This document shows, in pieces, positions 59,301-64,000 of a stretch of DNA of 64,000 nucleotides; positions within the stretch are counted from its first letter, which is position 1; every line of letters begins with the position of its first letter. Made by a program: the position numbers and the translations under genes. Location of the stretch: positions 49,498 to 113,497 of the forward strand of contig JAIEMV010000016.1 in assembly GCA_019751875.1 (NCBI GenBank), read 5' to 3'. The stretch comes from Hyphomicrobium sp. Lineage in GTDB: Bacteria; Pseudomonadota; Alphaproteobacteria; Rhizobiales; Hyphomicrobiaceae. The notes beneath the pieces were generated by a model. The model was not told where the DNA came from, made no database searches, and saw nothing but the letters and a program-made list of their open reading frames with translations.

Positions 59301-62300
59301 ATGAAGATCACGCGGCGATTTACGGATGCTGGCCAGTCGCCTTACGCAAAAATCGCGTTCCGGCGCGCCACCTCCGAAATCAAGAACCCCGATGGTTCGG
59401 TGGTCTTCCGGCTGGAAGGTTTCGAGGTGCCCGAGCACTGGAGCCAGGTCGCCGCCGACATTCTCGCGCAGAAGTATTTCCGCAAGGCCGGCGTGCCCAA
59501 GGCTCTGCGCAAGGTCGAAGAGACGCAAGTTCCGTCGTGGCTGTGGCGTTCGGTAGCCGATGAGAAGGCGCTGAAGGATCTGCCCGAGAAGGAACGGACG
59601 ACGGGCGAGAACGATGCACGGCAGGTGTTCGATCGTCTCGCGGGAACATGGACCTATTGGGGCTGGAAGGGCGGCTACTTTACGACGGAAGAGGACGCGC
59701 AGGCGTTCTTCGACGAGCACCGCTACATGCTCGCCATGCAGATGGCGGCGCCGAACTCGCCGCAGTGGTTCAACACCGGCCTGCATTGGGCCTACGGCAT
59801 CGATGGCCCGGGTCAGGGCCATTACTACGTCGATCACGTCACTGGTGAACTGACGGTCTCATCATCGGCTTACGAGCATCCGCAGCCGCATGCCTGCTTC
59901 ATCCAGTCGGTCGAGGACGATCTCGTCAACGAGAACGGCATCATGGATCTGTGGGTTCGTGAAGCGCGCCTGTTCAAGTATGGCTCGGGCACGGGCTCGA
60001 ACTTTTCCGCGCTGCGCGGCGCCAATGAGAAGCTTTCGGGTGGCGGTCGGTCGTCGGGGCTCATGTCATTCCTGAAGATCGGCGACCGCGCTGCCGGCGC
60101 CATCAAGTCGGGCGGCACGACGCGGCGCGCAGCCAAGATGGTCGTCGTCGATGTCGATCATCCCGACATCGAGGAATACATCGATTGGAAGGTGAAGGAG
60201 GAGCAGAAGGTCGCCGCTCTGGTGACGGGCTCCAAGATCTGCCAGAAGCGCCTCAAGGCCGTGATGGCCGCTTGCGTCAACTGCGAGGCCGACGGCGACG
60301 CTTGCTTCGAACCGATGAAGAACCCGAAGCTGAAGGCCGCCATCAAGGAAGCCCGCCGCGATCAGGTGCCGATGAACTATGTGCTGCGCGTCATCCAGTT
60401 CGCGCGCCAGGGTTACAAGGACATCGACTTCGCGATCTACGATACCGATTGGGACAGCGAGGCCTACCTGACCGTTTCGGGCCAGAACTCGAACAACTCG
60501 GTTCGCGTGACAGATGAATTCCTCAACGCTGTCGAAGCCGACGGCGACTGGAAGCTGACCGCGCGCAAGGACGGCAAGGTCACCAAGACGCTGAAGGCCC
60601 GCGATCTGTGGGAATCCATCGGTCATGCCGCGTGGGCGTCTGCCGACCCGGGCATCCAGTTCCACACGACCATCAACGACTGGCACACCTGCCCGCAGTC
60701 GGGTCCGATCCGGGCGTCGAACCCGTGTTCGGAGTACATGTTCCTCGACGACACGGCGTGCAACCTCGCGTCGATGAACCTGATGACGTTTCGCAGGGCG
60801 GACAAATCGTTCGATATCGAAGCTTACGAGCACGCCTGCCGTTTGTGGACGATCGTGCTCGAAATCTCGGTGACGATGGCGCAGTTTCCGTCGAAGCAGA
60901 TCGCGTTGCTGTCGTATCGCTACCGGACCCTTGGTCTCGGTTTCGCCAACATCGGCGGTTTGCTCATGGCGTCGGGCATCTCGTACGACTCGGATGAGGG
61001 CCGCGCACTGTGCGGTGCGATTTCCGCGATCATGACGGGCGTGTCGTATGCGACCTCGGCCGAAATGGCCAAGGAGCTGGGGCCGTTCCCCGGCTATGAG
61101 CCCAACAAGCAGGACATGCTGCGCGTGATGCGCAATCATCGCCGCGCGGCTTACGGCGAGACTGCGGGATACGAAAATCTCAGCATCACGCCGGTGCCGC
61201 TCGATCACGCGAACTGCCCGGACAAACGTCTCATCGCGGCTGCCACGGCTGCCTGGGATGCGGCGCTCGCACTCGGCATGTCGCACGGCTACCGCAACGC
61301 GCAGGCGACCGTCGTCGCGCCCACCGGCACGATCGGCCTCGTCATGGATTGCGACACGACCGGCATCGAACCCGACTTCGCGCTCGTGAAGTTCAAGAAG
61401 CTCGCCGGCGGCGGGTACTTCAAGATCATCAACCAGGCGGTGCCCGAAGCGCTGCGTCACCTGGGTTATCGGGAAAGCCAGATCGCCGAGATCGAAGCCT
61501 ACGCGGTCGGTCACGCTTCGATGAAGCAGGCGCCGTCGATCAACCACGCGACGTTGAAGGCCAAGGGCTTCACGGATGAGGTTCTGGCCAAGATCGAGGG
61601 CGGGCTCGGCACCGCGTTCGACATCAAGTTCGTCTTCAACAAGTGGGTGATCGGCGAGGATTTTCTCAAGGATACGCTCAAGGTTCCGGCCGAGAAGCTC
61701 TCCGATCCCTCGTTCGACATCTTCGCCCACCTCGGGTTCTCGAAGAAGGACGTGGAACTTGCAAACGAGCACGTCTGCGGGTCGATGACGCTGGAAGGCG
61801 CGCCGCACCTGAAGGCGGAACACCTGCCGGTGTTCGACTGTGCCAACCCGTGCGGCCGCAAGGGCAAGCGGTATCTGTCGGTGGAGAGCCACATTCGCAT
61901 GATGGCGGCGGCACAGCCGTTCATCTCGGGTGCGATCTCGAAGACGATCAACATGCCGAACGATGCGACCGTGGAAGATTGCAAGCAGAGCTACATGCTC
62001 TCCTGGCGTCTGGCGGTGAAGGCGAACGCGCTCTACCGCGACGGCTCGAAGCTGTCGCAACCGCTGAATTCGCAGCTTCTGGCCGATGATGCGGATGAAG
62101 CCGAAGAGGCGGTCGAAGCACTCGTCGCTTCACCGATGGCGGCGCGCACCGCGGCTGTCACGGAACGGATCGTAGAGAAGATCGTCGAGCGTGTCGTTTA
62201 CGTGAAGGAAGAAGAAGCGCGCGAGCGCGAGAAGCTTCCCGCGCGGCGCAAGGGCTACACGCAGAAGGCTTCGGTGGGCGGGCACAAGGTGTATCTGCGC

Positions 62301-63056
62301 ACGGGTGAATACGACGACGGCCGCGTCGGCGAGATCTTCATCGACATGCACAAGGAGGGCGCTGCCTTCCGCTCGCTGATGAACAACTTCGCCATCGCGA
62401 TCTCGCTCGGTCTTCAGTACGGCGTGCCGCTAGAAGAATACGTGGAGGCCTTCACCTTCACGCGCTTCGAGCCGGCGGGCCTCGTGCAGGGCAACGAAAC
62501 GATCAAGAACGCGACGTCGATCCTCGACTACATCTTCCGCGAACTCGCCGTTTCGTATCTTGGCCGTCACGATCTGGCGCATGTCGATCCGCGCGAGATC
62601 GTCGGCGAAACTGGGCTCGGCTCTTCGGACGACACGACGGACGAGCAGCTCGCGCTCAACCTGCCGGAAGTGCAGAAGATGGTGTCGAAGGGCCTCGTGC
62701 GCGGCAATCCGGTGGTGCGTCTTGCCAGCCGCACGCATACGCAGCCGGCTTCCGGCGGCAGTGTGGCGGATGCCTACGCCGTCGTGCAGGAGCCGGTGAC
62801 CGGGCTTTATGGTGACGCGCCGACGACAGTGGGCAACACGGTTCTCAAGGCGGATACCGAAGTCATGTACGCCCGTTCGACCGTTTCGGCGGAGCCGGTC
62901 CTGACCAAGGCGGAACTCTACAAGCAGCGCGTCGCCGACGCCAAACTGCGCGGCTACGAAGGCGTCTCCTGCCCCGAGTGCCACAACTTCACGATGGTGA
63001 GGAATGGGACCTGTTTGAAGTGTGACACGTGCGGAAGCACGAGTGGGTGCAGCTAA
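59301..63056 (+). CDS. nrdJ: Adenosylcobalamin-dependent ribonucleotide reductase
   Basis: Class II reductase of 1251 residues that makes deoxynucleotides without needing oxygen. The N-terminus [15 protein letters not shown] is canonical for the long alphaproteobacterial form. The catalytic region shows [24 protein letters not shown] (active-site cysteine and Glu-containing loop, in overlapping pieces) and FANIGGLLM; the C-terminus ends in a CPEC...[13 protein letters not shown] zinc ribbon with the redox cysteines. ATG at 59301 follows GGGGGC. No nrdAB is seen. It may be repressed by NrdR, whose gene is in the window. Confidence 0.96.
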   Translation: MKITRRFTDAGQSPYAKIAFRRATSEIKNPDGSVVFRLEGFEVPEHWSQVAADILAQKYFRKAGVPKALRKVEETQVPSWLWRSVADEKALKDLPEKERTTGENDARQVFDRLAGTWTYWGWKGGYFTTEEDAQAFFDEHRYMLAMQMAAPNSPQWFNTGLHWAYGIDGPGQGHYYVDHVTGELTVSSSAYEHPQPHACFIQSVEDDLVNENGIMDLWVREARLFKYGSGTGSNFSALRGANEKLSGGGRSSGLMSFLKIGDRAAGAIKSGGTTRRAAKMVVVDVDHPDIEEYIDWKVKEEQKVAALVTGSKICQKRLKAVMAACVNCEADGDACFEPMKNPKLKAAIKEARRDQVPMNYVLRVIQFARQGYKDIDFAIYDTDWDSEAYLTVSGQNSNNSVRVTDEFLNAVEADGDWKLTARKDGKVTKTLKARDLWESIGHAAWASADPGIQFHTTINDWHTCPQSGPIRASNPCSEYMFLDDTACNLASMNLMTFRRADKSFDIEAYEHACRLWTIVLEISVTMAQFPSKQIALLSYRYRTLGLGFANIGGLLMASGISYDSDEGRALCGAISAIMTGVSYATSAEMAKELGPFPGYEPNKQDMLRVMRNHRRAAYGETAGYENLSITPVPLDHANCPDKRLIAAATAAWDAALALGMSHGYRNAQATVVAPTGTIGLVMDCDTTGIEPDFALVKFKKLAGGGYFKIINQAVPEALRHLGYRESQIAEIEAYAVGHASMKQAPSINHATLKAKGFTDEVLAKIEGGLGTAFDIKFVFNKWVIGEDFLKDTLKVPAEKLSDPSFDIFAHLGFSKKDVELANEHVCGSMTLEGAPHLKAEHLPVFDCANPCGRKGKRYLSVESHIRMMAAAQPFISGAISKTINMPNDATVEDCKQSYMLSWRLAVKANALYRDGSKLSQPLNSQLLADDADEAEEAVEALVASPMAARTAAVTERIVEKIVERVVYVKEEEAREREKLPARRKGYTQKASVGGHKVYLRTGEYDDGRVGEIFIDMHKEGAAFRSLMNNFAIAISLGLQYGVPLEEYVEAFTFTRFEPAGLVQGNETIKNATSILDYIFRELAVSYLGRHDLAHVDPREIVGETGLGSSDDTTDEQLALNLPEVQKMVSKGLVRGNPVVRLASRTHTQPASGGSVADAYAVVQEPVTGLYGDAPTTVGNTVLKADTEVMYARSTVSAEPVLTKAELYKQRVADAKLRGYEGVSCPECHNFTMVRNGTCLKCDTCGSTSGCS

Positions 63057-63065
63057 CAGTTTAAC

Positions 63066-63095
63066 AGTGCCGCGGGCAAATTTGCTCGCGGCACT
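63066..63095 (+). terminator. Hairpin after nrdJ
   Basis: A near-perfect 30-base palindrome (AGTGCCGCGGGCAAA with TTTGCTCGCGGCACT, one G:T) follows the nrdJ stop by 9 bases. There is no T-run, so it is a terminator or mRNA 3'-end protector with moderate confidence. Confidence 0.6.
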
Positions 63096-63105
63096 ACGTA
63101 AAATC

Positions 63106-63855
63106 ATGATGATGATAAACCGACCTTGTAATACTACCGGTCAAGTTAATCGAACGACTTTCGTGCGTCCCGATTTTGTGCCGGCCTATAGGCGCGGATT
63201 AGCCAAAAACATGGGAGAAGGGCGAGTAGACGACGGTAACTTTGGTGGAGTTGAATTTGCTCTTATACTGACCTGCACCGTGTACTTCGGCGCTCTCGCA
63301 TCAGCGGTCACGTTGCCAGAAGACGACGTCGTTCGAACATCCATTTTCGAGTTCGCGCCTTGGGCGTCCCATCTATTCACGATACTCGCAGTCGTTTATG
63401 TCGTATCTCCGCTGTCGTCGTCCAGCAGATCGCATTACCAATTGCTCACTAGGGCTGCGGTTATCGCGCTTACATTTCTAATCTCAGGAATGTCGGCGCA
63501 GATTGAAGGAATAGAAGCTGCCCGCAGTTCGCCAATCTATGCCGCCCACTTAAGCTGGCAAGGAAAAGTTAAGGAGCGAACGCAAGCACTTGAAACCCGC
63601 AATAGTGATTTGGAAATTGCACGTCGTGACTATGACGCATGTGTACGTCAGCGCGACGCGCTGCGCATTGAGGCAAGGTTGCAGTCTGGCCGCAGAACGC
63701 CTTTAGAGACTATTGGTTTGATAAAACGCATCCGCGATTTTTGCAGGTACGAACGCAAGATCTTCGAACAGATGTCCAAGGCACGAGATGAACAACTCTC
63801 GTCCATGGAAGCTTTATTGCGAGAAAAGCCCACTTTGGACGTGGGTTCCATTTAA
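63106..63855 (+). CDS. Unknown membrane protein with coiled-coil tail
   Basis: Unrecognised protein of 249 residues from the ATG at 63106 (other ATG at 63109 and 63112). Three hydrophobic segments lie at about 50-70 (FALILTCTVYFGALASAV), 85-105 (HLFTILAVVYVVSPL) and 118-132; the C-terminal 100 residues are charged and helical (for example LETRNSDLEIARRDYDACVRQRD), probably coiled coil in the cytoplasm. Its codons are visibly richer in A and T than the neighbours, which suggests recent transfer. It follows nrdJ by 50 bases and has no recognisable partner. Confidence 0.65.
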   Translation: MMMINRPCNTTGQVNRTTFVRPDFVPAYRRGLAKNMGEGRVDDGNFGGVEFALILTCTVYFGALASAVTLPEDDVVRTSIFEFAPWASHLFTILAVVYVVSPLSSSSRSHYQLLTRAAVIALTFLISGMSAQIEGIEAARSSPIYAAHLSWQGKVKERTQALETRNSDLEIARRDYDACVRQRDALRIEARLQSGRRTPLETIGLIKRIRDFCRYERKIFEQMSKARDEQLSSMEALLREKPTLDVGSI

Positions 63856-63950
63856 ATTCCCGACCACCGCGCTCACCGCCCCACAGGTGTCATCCCAGGC
63901 CTTGGGCGCGGGAACCGCAGGGTAGCGCTTGCGCACGCCCCTCCTACAAC

Positions 63951-63996
63951 GTCATCCCGGCGTGCGGAGCGAAGCGGAGCCGGCCGGGACCCAGAC
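63951..63996. repeat. REP-like palindromic repeat
   Basis: TCCCGGC (63955-63961) and GCCGGGA (63983-63989) form an inverted repeat around a [19 protein letters not shown] core, with the flanks GTCA...CCCAGAC. Short palindromes of this kind recur between genes in many alphaproteobacteria. Only this copy is clear in the window; a poorer related stretch lies about 70 bases upstream. Confidence 0.6.
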
Positions 63997-64000
63997 AAAC

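Noticed and set aside
60066..62060. 664-codon frame antisense to nrdJ
   Set aside because: A mirror of the nrdJ codon pattern; no signature of its own.

Overview
The window is GC-rich chromosomal DNA from an alphaproteobacterium, most likely of the order Hyphomicrobiales and possibly near Hyphomicrobium. This rests on gene content and order: the chain dgt-argS-SPOR-nagZ-scpA-scpB-tatABC-serS-surE-nlpD-yajC-secDF, PopZ (DUF2497) proteins beside valS, tolC and a PCMT gene, an LdtR regulator, ALAS-type hemA, a magnesium-type hemB, NDUFA12 and DUF2155 genes, and a B12-dependent ribonucleotide reductase. No rRNA, phage, insertion sequence or CRISPR was seen. Most of the window is core genome; the two ends are the most accessory-looking parts.

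Layout. 0.1-3.7 kb: an Ala/Lys-rich secreted protein, an ABC exporter ATPase with its HlyD-like adaptor but no permease, a small unknown gene and a 31-codon membrane ORF. 3.7-10.2 kb (minus): an exported SGNH hydrolase, relatives of the complex I assembly factors NDUFAF6 and NDUFAF3, then SecF, SecD and YajC. 10.4-24.9 kb: a DUF815 ATPase (plus), then on the minus strand nlpD, surE, serS, tatCBA, an orphan ABC ATPase, scpB, scpA, nagZ, a SPOR protein, argS and, past it, dgt. 26.2-28.3 kb: erpA-type gene, xthA, a ribbon-helix-helix gene with a general-stress promoter, and a lone receiver domain. 28.3-31.1 kb: an ExoR-like Sel1 protein overlapping ilvD. 31.7-40.5 kb: DUF2939, valS, two tandem PopZ-like genes, tolC and a PCMT-family gene. 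40.8-41.0 kb: tRNA-Cys and tRNA-Asn. 41.1-51.3 kb (minus): L,D-transpeptidase, thiL, nusB, ribH, ribBX, ribE, ribD, nrdR, glyA and hemA. 51.9-58.7 kb: ldtR, a 3-hydroxyisobutyryl-CoA hydrolase-like gene, extensin-like protein, hemB, a small membrane protein, a SrpA-type periplasmic catalase, DUF2155 and NDUFA12. 59.3-63.9 kb: nrdJ, an AT-richer membrane/coiled-coil gene and a REP-like palindrome.

The genes fall into a few systems: protein export (Sec, Tat), chromosome organisation (ScpAB, PopZ), the cell wall (NlpD, SPOR, NagZ, L,D-transpeptidase, LdtR), riboflavin and one-carbon metabolism (rib cluster, GlyA), tetrapyrrole synthesis (HemA, HemB), and deoxynucleotide supply (NrdJ, NrdR, Dgt). 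The most useful new readings are regulatory: an exact EcfG promoter, a perfect FNR/FixK palindrome upstream of hemA, a symmetric CtrA box upstream of nlpD, and an NrdR-like palindrome upstream of nrdJ. Structural oddities include a roughly 70-residue insertion in seryl-tRNA synthetase, an NlpD without its zinc ligands, a RibA-like domain without its cysteines, and a tandem pair of PopZ paralogues. No clearly unprecedented multi-gene system was found.
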